This document shows positions 46,933 through 56,313 of a stretch of DNA of 64,000 nucleotides, piece by piece. The notes under the pieces were generated by a model that was not told the DNA's origin, did not search any database, and saw only the letters and a list, made by a program, of their open reading frames with translations. Position numbers and translations under genes: made by a program. Source of the DNA: Austwickia sp. Its GTDB lineage: Bacteria; Actinomycetota; Actinomycetes; Actinomycetales; Dermatophilaceae. Position 1 is the stretch's first letter; every line of letters begins with the position of its first letter. The DNA is taken from positions 3,596,001 through 3,660,000 of the forward strand of contig CP064985.1 of the NCBI GenBank assembly GCA_016699675.1. Direction: 5' to 3'.

Positions 46933-48105
46933 ATGACGTCGCATGCTCGATGGATCCGCCTCGCCGGGCGGGTGGCCCGACGCGGCGGACTGTACGTGCG
47001 CCGCCTGCGCCACGGTCCGCGCATGGCCGCCCAGCAGGTCCTCCTCGACGCTGCGCTGGCACGCCGGTGGACGCGGATTCCCGTCCTGCCCCTGCTGCTC
47101 GACGTCGAGCCGAACAACTACTGCAACTACCGGTGCGCGCACTGTCAGGTCACCCACTGGGACAACGCGCGGGTCAGCCTGGACCTCGCCGGACTGGACC
47201 GGATCCTGGATCAGTTCCCGCGCGTGGCCGAGGTGACCCTGCAGGGCATGGGCGAACCGCTCCTCAACCGCGAAACCCCGGCGCTGCTCCGCCGCCTCGC
47301 CCAGCGCGGCATCCGCGCCGACCTCACCACCAACGGTTCGGTGATGACCGATGAGGTCCGAGATGCGTTGCTGGACACCGACACCCGGGTGACGTTCAGC
47401 CTCGACGGGGCGACCCCTGAAGTGTTCGAGGCCATCCGGGTCCGGTCCTCACTCGACCGGGTCCGCACGAACGTGCGCCGGTTGACGGAGGCGCGGTCGC
47501 GGTACGGCGGGCGCCGGCCACGACTCGACGCGCGCATGGTGGTCACCACCCGAAACGTCCACGAACTCCCCGACGTCGTTCGACTCGCGGCGCAGCTGGG
47601 CCTCGACGCGGTGGTCGCGCACACGGTCCTGGTCGACTGGGGCCGGCGCGACATGGAGGACGTCAACCTCGGCACCCGGGTCCGGGATCACCCCGGGCTC
47701 ACCGGCCCGCTTGCGGAGGCCGAACGCACGGCGGCGGAGGTCGGCATCGACTTCGCGCACTCCGACGAGTTGTACGACCGGGACCAGGTCTGCCGGTGGC
47801 CCTGGACCCGACCGTTCATCTCCGCGGCCGGGGATGTCACGCCCTGCTGCGTCCTGTCGGACCCGACGCGCTACGCCGTCGGGAATCTCCACGAGCAGAG
47901 CATCCGCGACATCTGGAACAACGACGCCTACCAGCAGCTCCGCGCCCGCCTGGCGAGCGGGCGCATCCCCGAGACCTGCGCCGCCTGTTACGCGACCGAC
48001 GAGCGCGACCAGGCCAGCACCAGCCGACCACCGGCCACGACGCCGGCCGATGGGGCCCCCAACCCGTCCCCGCTGGTTGGACCATCGCCAGTAGCCATCG
48101 GCTGA
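46933..48105 (+). CDS. Radical SAM/SPASM-domain protein
   Basis: 390 residues from ATG 46933, with GGAGG 8 bases upstream. The 4Fe-4S/SAM motif is NNYCNYRCAHC (CX3CX2C, about residues 61-71), followed by VTLQGMGEPLLN and LTTNGSVMTDE. The C-terminal half has a SPASM/twitch-like cluster region: FISAAGDVTPCCVLSDP, GNLHEQSIRDIWNN and ETCAACYATDE. Proteins of this layout modify peptides or sugars. No precursor peptide is visible nearby. The glycosyltransferase and amidohydrolase are divergent neighbours and may act in the same pathway. Confidence 0.85.
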   Translation: MTSHARWIRLAGRVARRGGLYVRRLRHGPRMAAQQVLLDAALARRWTRIPVLPLLLDVEPNNYCNYRCAHCQVTHWDNARVSLDLAGLDRILDQFPRVAEVTLQGMGEPLLNRETPALLRRLAQRGIRADLTTNGSVMTDEVRDALLDTDTRVTFSLDGATPEVFEAIRVRSSLDRVRTNVRRLTEARSRYGGRRPRLDARMVVTTRNVHELPDVVRLAAQLGLDAVVAHTVLVDWGRRDMEDVNLGTRVRDHPGLTGPLAEAERTAAEVGIDFAHSDELYDRDQVCRWPWTRPFISAAGDVTPCCVLSDPTRYAVGNLHEQSIRDIWNNDAYQQLRARLASGRIPETCAACYATDERDQASTSRPPATTPADGAPNPSPLVGPSPVAIG

Positions 48106-48190
48106 TCGCAGGCCGCGTCGCCGGCGGTTTGCGGGTGGCCAGGACGGGTATGCCTTGGGCCAACACCTCCGGTTCCGCGAAAGGCCAGCC

Positions 48191-48631
48191 ATGAGTGTCG
48201 TCGAACGCCGCACTACCGCAACGCCGGACGCCGTCTGGGCCGTGATCGCCGACGGGTGGACCTTCGCCTCGTGGGTCGTCGGAGCCAGCCGGGTGCGGGC
48301 CGTCGAGGCCGGCTGGCCGGCGGTCGGGGCGCACGTTCACCATTCGGTCGGCACGTGGCCCGCGGTGTTGAACGACGACACCGAGGTGCTGGAGTGCGAA
48401 CCCGGCTCCCGCATCGTGCTGCTTGCCCGGACGCGTCCCGTCGGGGAGGCCAAGGTCGACATCACGCTCACCCCGGACGGCGGCGGCACGGTGATCCGCA
48501 TGGCCGAGGACTTCGTGACCGGGCCCGCGCTCGTCGTACCCCGTCCCGCCCGCTCTGCGGCCCTGCGCGCCCGCAACACCGAGACCCTGCATCGCCTCGC
48601 GCTCATGGCCGAGCGCCGCCAGGAGCCCTGA
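48191..48631 (+). CDS. SRPBCC-family (START-like) protein
   Basis: 146 residues, beginning MSVVERRTTATPDAVWAVIADGWTFASWVVG, the usual SRPBCC opening. VEAGWPAVGAHVHHSVGTWP and GSRIVLLARTRPVGEAKVDITL follow. It forms a hydrophobic-ligand pocket; the ligand is unknown. It ends 5 bp before the convergent oxidoreductase stop. Confidence 0.78.
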   Translation: MSVVERRTTATPDAVWAVIADGWTFASWVVGASRVRAVEAGWPAVGAHVHHSVGTWPAVLNDDTEVLECEPGSRIVLLARTRPVGEAKVDITLTPDGGGTVIRMAEDFVTGPALVVPRPARSAALRARNTETLHRLALMAERRQEP

Positions 48632-48636
48632 GCCGG

Positions 48637-50397
48637 TCAGGCGCCCGGCCACACCCAGGGCGGGGAGGCGTCGGCGTACAGCCTGCGCACCGCGGCCAAC
48701 CGGACGGTCTCCCCGCGGCGACCCCACGGTTTGGCGTCGGTGAGGGCGGCCCGGGCGGCGAGGTAGCCGCAGGCACCGTGCACCCCACCGCCGGGGTGAC
48801 TGGCCGCGCTGCCCAGATAGAGCCCCCGCAGATGGGTGCGCGGGCCGCCGAAGCCCGTCCCGGGCCGCCAGATGGCCTGCTGGAACAGCTGTTGCGTGCC
48901 CCCGCCGACGGCGCCCTGACCGAGGTTGGCGTTGGCTTCTTCCAGCGTCGCCGGCGTCTGCGTCCAGCGTTCGACGATGAGGTCGCGCCAGTCGGGGGCG
49001 TACTCGTCGAGCATCGCCTCGCTGTTCGCCACGAGCTCGCCCGCGGCGCCGTCGTCGGTGACGCCGCGGGGCAGGTGGGTGTAGAGCCACAGGGTCTCCG
49101 TTCCGGCCGGAGAGCGCGACGGGTCGATGCTGCTCATCTGTCCGATCAGCGCGAACGGGTGCTGTGGGATCGTGCCCGCCTCCAGGTCCGCGGACCACTG
49201 CACGAGTCCGGAGACGCCCCGCCCGACGTGCACGACGCCGGCCCCTCGGGCCTGTTCCGCGCGCCAGGGCATGGGGCCGGACAACCGGTAGTTGAGCTTG
49301 ACCGTCGGCAGGTCCCACTCGAATTGGCGCAGCCGGGCGCGCAATCCGGCGGGGACCTCGTGCGCCTCCAGCAGCCGTTCGTAGAGGATCGGGGCGCTCG
49401 TGTCGGCGATCACCGCCCGCCGAGCCTTGATCCGCCGACCGTCTGAGGTCTCCACGCCGCCGGCGGCGCCGTCGTGCACGACGACGCGTCGGACGATGGT
49501 GCCGAGGTCGACCCGCACACCCGCGGCCTGGGTCCGGCCCAGCAGCGCATGGGCGAGCTGCGCCGCGCCGCCGACGGGGGAGGGGAACCCCACGTCCTGC
49601 GCCAGCATCGTCATGAGCCAGCCGAAGACGCCACTGACCGGCGCCGTCGGCGGCGCGTCGGCGTGCATGGCGTTGCCCGCGAGCAGCTCCCGCCCGGCCC
49701 GGCCGTGAAACACCTCCGCACCCATCCGGGTCGTCGGCAGCAGCATGAAGCGCACCAGGTCCGGCAGGTGGGCCGGCCCGACCGCGGCCGCGAGCCGCCC
49801 CGCGGGCAGGACCGGGGGCCAGCGGGTCAGGAGCGCCTGTAGGAAGGGCTCCTTGATCGCCTGGTACTGCTCCACCAGCCGCATCCAGGCGGGTCCGTCG
49901 CGGGGGTCGTCCTCGGCCAGGAGGGCGGCGGTGTCCTGCGGGCGAGACCGTACGGCGGGAGCCCACGTGTCCTGCGGCCAGGCCAGGTGGGCCACCTGAG
50001 TGCGGGCGGAGGCCCACCGCAATCCGTGGTCCTCCAGACCCAGTCCGGGCAGGATCGGCGAGGCGACCGCGAGGGGATAGCAGGCGCTGAATTCGTCCAT
50101 GATCCAGCCGTCGTGGTCGACCGAGGCCACCGCGCCACCGACGACGGCCCGCTCCTCGAGCACGAGGACGTCCCAGCCGGCGTCCGCCAGCGTCGCCGCC
50201 GCGACCAGGCCGTGGTGTCCCGCGCCGATCACGACCGCGTCGACGACCTCGGTGGCACCGCGGGCATTTCCCTGGCTCGCGCCGCGGGCGTGGCCCTGGC
50301 CCGCCCCGCGGGGGTGGCCCTGGCCCGCCCCGCGCGAGGCCGGCGGCTCGTCGGACGGGCGCGGCCGGCGGGGCGGGGCGGGCTGTCCGTGCGTCAT
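48637..50397 (-). CDS. FAD-dependent phytoene-desaturase-like oxidoreductase
   Basis: 586 residues. ATG 50397 has GGAGG 5 bases upstream and is preferred to longer starts. A disordered N-terminal leader holds Gly/Gln/Arg-rich repeats (GAGQGHPR type). The Rossmann motif DAVVIGAGHHGLVAAATLA and LEERAVVGGAVASV follow. The C-terminal FAD/substrate region is GLYLGSAASHPGGGVHGACG. Family members include CrtI-like desaturases and the broad, poorly characterised bacterial PYROXD2-like group. No carotenoid genes are adjacent, so CrtI itself is unlikely. Confidence 0.8.
   Translation of the reverse strand: MTHGQPAPPRRPRPSDEPPASRGAGQGHPRGAGQGHARGASQGNARGATEVVDAVVIGAGHHGLVAAATLADAGWDVLVLEERAVVGGAVASVDHDGWIMDEFSACYPLAVASPILPGLGLEDHGLRWASARTQVAHLAWPQDTWAPAVRSRPQDTAALLAEDDPRDGPAWMRLVEQYQAIKEPFLQALLTRWPPVLPAGRLAAAVGPAHLPDLVRFMLLPTTRMGAEVFHGRAGRELLAGNAMHADAPPTAPVSGVFGWLMTMLAQDVGFPSPVGGAAQLAHALLGRTQAAGVRVDLGTIVRRVVVHDGAAGGVETSDGRRIKARRAVIADTSAPILYERLLEAHEVPAGLRARLRQFEWDLPTVKLNYRLSGPMPWRAEQARGAGVVHVGRGVSGLVQWSADLEAGTIPQHPFALIGQMSSIDPSRSPAGTETLWLYTHLPRGVTDDGAAGELVANSEAMLDEYAPDWRDLIVERWTQTPATLEEANANLGQGAVGGGTQQLFQQAIWRPGTGFGGPRTHLRGLYLGSAASHPGGGVHGACGYLAARAALTDAKPWGRRGETVRLAAVRRLYADASPPWVWPGA
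50263..50336 (-). repeat. Three imperfect 24-bp coding repeats
   Basis: About three units encoding G-A-G/S-Q-G-H/N-x-R lie in the N-terminal leader of the oxidoreductase. They are nearly identical at DNA level, which suggests slippage expansion of a disordered linker. Confidence 0.6.
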
Positions 50398-50546
50398 GGC
50401 GTCCTCCGTCGTGACAGATCTCGGCGTACCGATGGCAGGCCCATACCCCCTCGCGCCATGCGCAAGCTCATCCAGGAGCCAATCGCATGAAACGCCGGAA
50501 TTCGGGCACATGACCCCACACACCGGTTACCACGGAAGGATCCGCC

Positions 50547-52742
50547 ATGCCCGCAGAGAACCCGCCCCCCACGGTCGAGCAGCCCACCACTCCCGGGCCG
50601 CCACCCGTGCCCAACCCGGACCAGCAGGGGCCCGAGCAGGTGTCGGCCACCGGAAGCCCCACGGGCGCCCCGGCGACATCGCGGGCGCAGTCCGGCGAGT
50701 TCCTGACCACCGCTGCCGGCGTACGGCTTCGCGACACCGACCATTCCCTCAAGGCGGGCCGGCGCGGCCCTACCCTCCTGCAGGATCACCACCTGCGGGA
50801 GAAGATCACGCACTTCGACCACGAACGCATCCCCGAGCGCGCCGTGCATGCCCGCGGCGCGGGCGCGCACGGGACGTTCACCTCGTACGGCACCGCCGGC
50901 AAGATCACCTCTGCCGGGTTCCTCGCTGCGGACGTGACCACCCCCGTGTTCGTGCGGTTCTCCACCGTGGTGGGCTCGCGCGGCTCGGCCGACACGGTGC
51001 GCGACACCCGCGGCTTCGCCGTGAAGTTCTATACCGATGAGGGCACCTTCGACCTGGTCGGCAACAACATGCCGGTGTTCTTCATCCAGGACGGGATCAA
51101 GTTCCCCGACCTTGTCCACGCGGCCAAGCCGCACCCGGACCGGGAGATTCCGCAGGCCCAGAGCGCGCACGACACGTTCTGGGACTTCGTCTCGCTGCAC
51201 ACCGAGGCGCAGCATCACACGATTTGGAACATGTCCGACCGCGGTATCCCGGCGTCCTACCGCGCCATGGAGGGCTTCGGCGTGCACACCTTCCGGCTGA
51301 CCAACGCCGCGGGGGAGACCTGCCTGGTCAAGTTCCACTGGAAGCCGGTCGCGGGCGTGCACTCGATGGTGTGGGAGGAGGCGCAGCTGACCCAGGGCGC
51401 CGACCCGGACTTCCACCGTCGCGACCTGGCCGACGCGATCGAGGCGGGCGCCTACCCGGAGTGGGAGCTCGGGGTGCAGGTCATGCCCGACACCGAAGAC
51501 GAGATGTTCGCCGGGATCGACCTGCTCGACCCGACCAAGCTCGTGCCCGAGGAGCTGTGCCCGGTGCAGATGCTCGGGAAGCTGGTGCTCACCGCGAACC
51601 CGACGAACTACTTCGCCGAGACCGAGCAGGTGGCCTTCCACCCCGGCCACGTCGTGCCGGGCATCGACGTCACGAACGACCCGCTCCTGCAGGCGCGCCT
51701 GTTCAGCTACATCGACACCCAGCTCACCCGGTTGGGCGGCCCGAACTTCAACCAGATCCCGATCAATCGGCCGCACTGCCCGGTCAACGACATGCTGCGG
51801 GACGGGTTCCACCAGGGCGGGGTGCACACCGGCGTCGCGCCGTACCGGCCCAACTCCCTGGACGCGGGCAATCCCGCCGCGACCCCGGCGGACCAGCGGC
51901 CGTTCGTCGAGGTGGCCGCGCCGGTCTCGGGGGAGAAGGTTCGTGCGGTGCCCGAATCGTTCGGGGACCATTTCAGTCAGGCCCGGATGTTCCTGCGGAG
52001 TCTGACCCCGGCCGAGCAGGACCACGTGGCCGCGGCGTACACCTTCGAACTGGGCAAGTGCTACGAGTCGGCCATCCGGGAGCGGCAGCTCGCGCACCTG
52101 GCGGCCATCGACGCCGGCCTGGCCCAGCGGGTGGCGACCGGGCTCGGAATGGCCGTGCCCGAGCCGACGACAGCCGTGCCCGAGGTGGATCCCAGCCCGG
52201 CGCTGGCGCAGATCAAGCCCGGCGTCACCTACCCCGTCGCGGGTCGCGTGGTCGGTGTCGTCGCCTCGGACGAGGCGGACCTGGACGCGGTGCGCGCGGC
52301 GGTCGACGCTGTGGAGTCGGCGGGCATGACAGCCTTCGTCCTCGCGGGGCACGGCGGCTTCCTCGGTGGCACCGGCGGCGTGCCCGTGCACCGAACGCTG
52401 TTGGGCACCAGGTCGATCGAGTACGACGCGCTGCTGCTCGTCTCGGGCATCACGCCCGGACCGGACGCCACCGGCGGCATCGACGCCAAGGCCGGGGACC
52501 CCTCCGGCATCCCGAACACCGCGATCGACCCGCGGCTGTCGATGCTGCTCGGCGAGATGTACCGGCACTGCAAGGCCATCGCCTACCTGGCTGCGGCCGA
52601 GGGTGCGCTGGCGGCCGCCGGCATCGAGGAGGACGCCCCGGGCGTGGTGGCCGCCGACGACGCGGCCGCCGGGGTGGCCGCGCTGGCCGACCTGCTCGGC
52701 ACGCACCGCGTGTGGGACCGTTTCCCGGCGCAGGGCCTCTGA
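50547..52742 (+). CDS. katE: Large-subunit catalase, HPII type
   Basis: 731 residues, the clade-2 length. It degrades H2O2 to water and oxygen in the cytoplasm. The N-terminal about 50 residues are Pro-rich. The distal His is in AVHARGAGAHGTFTSY; Asn in FDLVGNNMPVFFIQD; the proximal haem ligand Tyr in RLFSYIDTQLTRLG. A C-terminal flavodoxin-like domain (about 560-731; VVGVVASDEADLD, AFVLAGHGGFLGG) marks the large form. GAAGGA lies 11 bases upstream. It is adjacent to other peroxide-linked haem protein genes. Confidence 0.95.
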   Translation: MPAENPPPTVEQPTTPGPPPVPNPDQQGPEQVSATGSPTGAPATSRAQSGEFLTTAAGVRLRDTDHSLKAGRRGPTLLQDHHLREKITHFDHERIPERAVHARGAGAHGTFTSYGTAGKITSAGFLAADVTTPVFVRFSTVVGSRGSADTVRDTRGFAVKFYTDEGTFDLVGNNMPVFFIQDGIKFPDLVHAAKPHPDREIPQAQSAHDTFWDFVSLHTEAQHHTIWNMSDRGIPASYRAMEGFGVHTFRLTNAAGETCLVKFHWKPVAGVHSMVWEEAQLTQGADPDFHRRDLADAIEAGAYPEWELGVQVMPDTEDEMFAGIDLLDPTKLVPEELCPVQMLGKLVLTANPTNYFAETEQVAFHPGHVVPGIDVTNDPLLQARLFSYIDTQLTRLGGPNFNQIPINRPHCPVNDMLRDGFHQGGVHTGVAPYRPNSLDAGNPAATPADQRPFVEVAAPVSGEKVRAVPESFGDHFSQARMFLRSLTPAEQDHVAAAYTFELGKCYESAIRERQLAHLAAIDAGLAQRVATGLGMAVPEPTTAVPEVDPSPALAQIKPGVTYPVAGRVVGVVASDEADLDAVRAAVDAVESAGMTAFVLAGHGGFLGGTGGVPVHRTLLGTRSIEYDALLLVSGITPGPDATGGIDAKAGDPSGIPNTAIDPRLSMLLGEMYRHCKAIAYLAAAEGALAAAGIEEDAPGVVAADDAAAGVAALADLLGTHRVWDRFPAQGL

Positions 52743-52801
52743 CGCCGCTCCGACTGGGCCGGCGCGATCCACACCGGCCCAGTCGGACGCTGCCCGCCCG
52801 T

Positions 52802-54179
52802 TCAGGTGGTCCAGCCGGTTGAGCCGATCCATTCGAGCGCCGAGATGGACGGCATGAACATGTATTCGCCGCCCGCCATGCGATTGAACGTGGTCACGCC
52901 GTTGACGCGCTCCCGCGCCGGTTCCTCCGGAACGGTGAACTGACCGGGCTCGGGGTGCAACCCGACGATGGGGTCCCGCTCGTCGGCCAGGTCGACGAAG
53001 TTGCCGCGGTTGATCCACTCCTGCTGCATGAACTCGATGGTGTCGAAGGCGCGCGCGCTGATGAAGATGAAATACAGCCCGCGATCCTCGGCGGCATCGT
53101 CGGCGGCGGTGAGCTCCGGCGACCATTTGGGGCCGAACGTCGAAGATCGCCGGACGATGCGCTTGATCTTGACGTCGGTCAAAATCGTCATCTGGCTGTC
53201 GCGAGGATTCATCCGCCTCATGTGCGCGGAATGCGGGCACATGAGGCCCTTTGCGTCATCGGCGAAGGTGAAATCGTTGTTGCGCAGCGGGTCGGCGCCC
53301 AGTTCGGGGTTGTCCCGGTTCGGCGCGAGGATGAGCGGCGCGCCCGACTGCCACCGGCCGAACATCTTGGCGCCCAGCCGCTGCTGCTCCTGTTCGCCGT
53401 CGGCGTGGTCCCGCAGGAAGTCGTTGAACGCGCCGACGCGGCTCACGAACTTGCGGAGCACGACATAGCTGCCGTTGCGCCCGAGCTGGTCCGGCTGCGG
53501 TACGCCCGAGTGGGCTGCCCGTCTCGCTGTCCTCGCCCAGGATGAACTCGCCGGGGGCGATGGCCTCCTGGTCGCCGGGGAAGGGCTCGACGCCGCTGCC
53601 CTTGATCGTCGGCTGCGCGATGCCGTCCCGGAAGCCGAAGGGGTTCTTCGCTTCCTCGTCAGCGCCGAACGCGTGGGTGCCGAGGAGAGTCACCCCGCTG
53701 GACGCGTCGAGCTCGTCCATCGCGGTGCCCACCGCGCGGGCCAGGGCGCGTTCGTCGGCCGCGTAGATGGTGAGCGCGATGTGGCAGCGGCGATCCCGGA
53801 ACCCTTCGTCCCAGTGCTCCGGGGCGTTCTCACCGACGTCCCGCAGGATGTCGGCCCGCGCGGCCATGCCCTGCTGGAACGCCATCGGGAAGCTGGCGAG
53901 GGACTCCTCGGGCAAGCCCAGCGCCTGGAGCCCGGCGAAGCTGACCGCGACGCCGGTCCACGACTCAAGGTCTTCGGTGAACCCCGCGGCGGAGGGGATG
54001 TGCGGCGCCAGGCGGGCCATCAGGTCGCGGCCGCCGGCGGGGTCATCGACATGAAGCATGGCGTGCAGGCCGAAGTAGGGCTCCGGACGGTTGCGAAGGA
54101 TCAACGCCTGGATGTCGTCCAGGTCCAACGACACGTCCTCATCGTGGAACCGCTCGCGAAGCGCGGCAAGGAGACCCAT
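52802..54179 (-). pseudogene. DyP-type peroxidase, frameshifted
   Basis: A haem peroxidase of about 459 residues if repaired. The first frame runs from ATG 54179 with NPFGFRDGIAQP (GxxDG, catalytic Asp) to FILGEDSETGSPLG. The second continues VPQPDQLGRNGSYVVLRKF, then LMCPHSAHMRRMNPRD (proximal His) to 52802. The break is near 53506. One base is in excess, or two are missing, between the frames. It may be a sequencing artefact. It lies 1 bp after the next gene, as the last gene of a three-gene set. Confidence 0.85.
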
Positions 54180-54180
54180 C

Positions 54181-54876
54181 TCAGTAATCCACCGGCTCCG
54201 GCTTGGCCAATTCGTCGGTGAGGTCCTTGAGAGCGGCGCGGGTGGTCTCGTTGGTGTTCATCACGTCCAGGAACTCCTGCAGGGCGTGATCCATTCGCTG
54301 GTAACGGCGTACGTCGACGACCGTCACCTGCGGATTGGCGACGAACCACCCGGCCGCGTCGATCTGGTGGTCGGCGATGAAATCCTTCACGTCCGGGCTG
54401 TCGATGCCCGGCCACCCTTCGATGTTCTGGAACAACAGGTCCATCAGTTCTGGAATCTTCGTGGCGAAATCGTTGATGTAGGCGTCCCAGTCCCCGTCGT
54501 ACGCCGTCGCGAAGAGAATGCGCGTGTCGTTGTCGAGGAAGACGAACCGCATGTCGTGCAGGGTGGAGACCCGCTGGGCCCCGTCCATGTTGCCGTTCGT
54601 CAGGTTGAAGATGCGGCGGAGGCGGTCGGCGCCCCCGGGCTTCAGGTTGGCGATGGCCGTCAGCTCGGACACGTTGCCCGACTGCAGGCCGGCCCGGCCC
54701 GCCGATTGCGCGGTGCCCTTCAGATCAGGGTTGTGATCGCGGACCATCGCCTCGAGCGCGATCTTCACGATGTGGGGGGCGTCCGCGGCGACCTCCTCGA
54801 CGCGGCGACGGATCTCTTCGAGGGTGGACTCGTCGGCGAGGCGCGGGTCGGTTCCGGTGTCGGTTTGCTGGCTCAT
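54181..54876 (-). CDS. Unknown protein between DyP and catalase-like genes
   Basis: 231 residues. A helical N-terminal half (DESTLEEIRRRVEEVA...) is followed by a ferredoxin-like segment: VSTLHDMRFVFLDNDTRILFATAYDGDWDAYINDFA, read as short pieces MRFVFLDNDTRILFATAY and DWDAYINDFATKIP. The second half resembles the DyP alpha+beta sandwich but has no GxxDG or haem His motif. There is no signal or TM. Spacing to both neighbours is small (1 and 13 bp), so it is co-transcribed and likely a partner of the haem enzymes. Confidence 0.65.
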   Translation of the reverse strand: MSQQTDTGTDPRLADESTLEEIRRRVEEVAADAPHIVKIALEAMVRDHNPDLKGTAQSAGRAGLQSGNVSELTAIANLKPGGADRLRRIFNLTNGNMDGAQRVSTLHDMRFVFLDNDTRILFATAYDGDWDAYINDFATKIPELMDLLFQNIEGWPGIDSPDVKDFIADHQIDAAGWFVANPQVTVVDVRRYQRMDHALQEFLDVMNTNETTRAALKDLTDELAKPEPVDY

Positions 54877-54889
54877 GTCGTCCTCCTGA

Positions 54890-55978
54890 TCAGGCGGGAA
54901 CGTCGGCGAGGGAACGGGGTTCGGTGAGCGGTACCGCGTTCATGCGGTGTCGACGGTCGCTGGACACCTGGTAGACGTGGCGGCGGATCCGCATGATCGA
55001 TCCGAGGGGCTGGTGAGCCTCGACGCCGTTCCAGGGGCTGAAGGCCAGGGCGTCGTCGGCCCAGACCCGGCGTGGATCCGAGAAGCTGTCCTGCGGCGGG
55101 AAGGTGATCGTGCCCAGCACCTCGTAGGGCGACTCCTTCTCGGACCACTCGATCGCTGCATCCTCGACCGGCATGGCGGCCAGGTCGGTGCACAACTGGA
55201 CGCGCAGGTCGAAGGCCACCGACTGGTCGCGGGTGACGTCGGCCACCGCTCGTTCGATGCCCGACTGGGACAGGTCCGCCATGTCCTTGCCGGTCAGGGC
55301 GCGGGCATTGTCCGAGGAGGGCGCGACCGAGATCTTGGCGATGTAGTCGCCGAATCGCAGCGCGCCCTGGCTGAAGTACGTCTCGCCCAGCAGGTGGTGG
55401 TTGCTGGACGCGAGTCCCTGCAGCGTGGAACTCGCCTCTCGCCCCACACCCTCGACCACGTGCTCGACGCCGCGGGCGACCGCCGCCCCGGCACGCTGCA
55501 CGGCCGAGGGGAAGCCGGCGCGGGTCTCCAGCATGGGCAGCATGTCCTTGTATTTCGGGATCGTGCCGAATGCCAGCGAGGGGATGTTGACCAGCAGGAA
55601 GTCCTGGTTATGGCTCTCGTCTCCGATCAGAAGCCGGGGTCCGTCCACCTCCATCACCTTGAGCGCGAAGCCGCGGGGCTGGGGGATGTCGTCGGGGCGA
55701 ACTCCGCCCGGGGCCGAGGAGAGCCGAACGACCACGTCGTGGGTCCCGGCGGAGGCGAAGATCCCCTGCCGCAGGTGCTCGGGGAGGTCGGGACGGATCA
55801 CCAGGCGACCCGCCAACACGCCATGGCTCTTCGCGTGCGCGTCGCGTACGGCGTGCCGGTTCTTCTCGAATTCCGCCAGGTTGGCCTGCGCCATCATCTC
55901 GGTGATGTCATCGATCAGCGCGGCCTCGTTGTCCACGGGCGTCTCGACATCGGGACTAAAACGAACGTAATTGGGCAT
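54890..55978 (-). CDS. Catalase-fold haem protein
   Basis: 362 residues from ATG 55978, with GGAGG 7 bases upstream. It matches the small catalase-related group rather than true catalase: HAKSHGVLAGRLVIRPDLP (distal His region), GTHDVVVRLSSAPG, PRGFALKVMEVDG, NQDFLLVNIPSLAFG and GETYFSQGALRFGDYIAKI. The usual proximal RxxxY helix is not obvious. Relatives include allene-oxide-synthase-like lipid-peroxide enzymes, so a fatty-acid hydroperoxide substrate is possible. First gene of the set with 54181-54876 and DyP. Confidence 0.75.
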   Translation of the reverse strand: MPNYVRFSPDVETPVDNEAALIDDITEMMAQANLAEFEKNRHAVRDAHAKSHGVLAGRLVIRPDLPEHLRQGIFASAGTHDVVVRLSSAPGGVRPDDIPQPRGFALKVMEVDGPRLLIGDESHNQDFLLVNIPSLAFGTIPKYKDMLPMLETRAGFPSAVQRAGAAVARGVEHVVEGVGREASSTLQGLASSNHHLLGETYFSQGALRFGDYIAKISVAPSSDNARALTGKDMADLSQSGIERAVADVTRDQSVAFDLRVQLCTDLAAMPVEDAAIEWSEKESPYEVLGTITFPPQDSFSDPRRVWADDALAFSPWNGVEAHQPLGSIMRIRRHVYQVSSDRRHRMNAVPLTEPRSLADVPA

Positions 55979-56313
55979 GAGGTGTCCTCCAAAGTGGTGC
56001 GGACGCAATTCGGCATGGCCAGCATTCCTGGCGGTCGACATATGCCTATGGCCGACGATGCCGATGAGCCCCCGATGGGCTTGACGCGCACACAAATAGG
56101 GTTCCCCGACGTTGCCAGGCGGGGATGGTGCGCGAGCCTTGTCCGGTTTGTCGTGCCGGAGCAGCCTCCAAGCTGCCAGCTACGCGAAGGCCCGCAAGCC
56201 GACGAAAGTGCCAGGCCGACATGGGTGTTCGGTGTTGCGATCCGCCCTGCAGAAGCATGCCTCAAGGGCGTCCGGGCGGACGCTCGGACGCCCCTTGGAG
56301 GCGGACCTGGAGG
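55979..56313. other. 335-bp intergenic region
   Basis: It holds the promoter region of the catalase-like operon and the hairpin described at 56260. No gene with a recognisable product is seen. Confidence 0.5.
56260..56302 (-). terminator. Hairpin terminator after the ABM gene
   Basis: CCTCAAGGGCGTCCG (56260-56274) pairs with CGGACGCCCCTTGGAGG (56285-56301) with one bulge, about 15 bp of stem. It lies just downstream of the ABM monooxygenase stop and before the catalase-like promoter, so it should separate these units. Confidence 0.65.
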
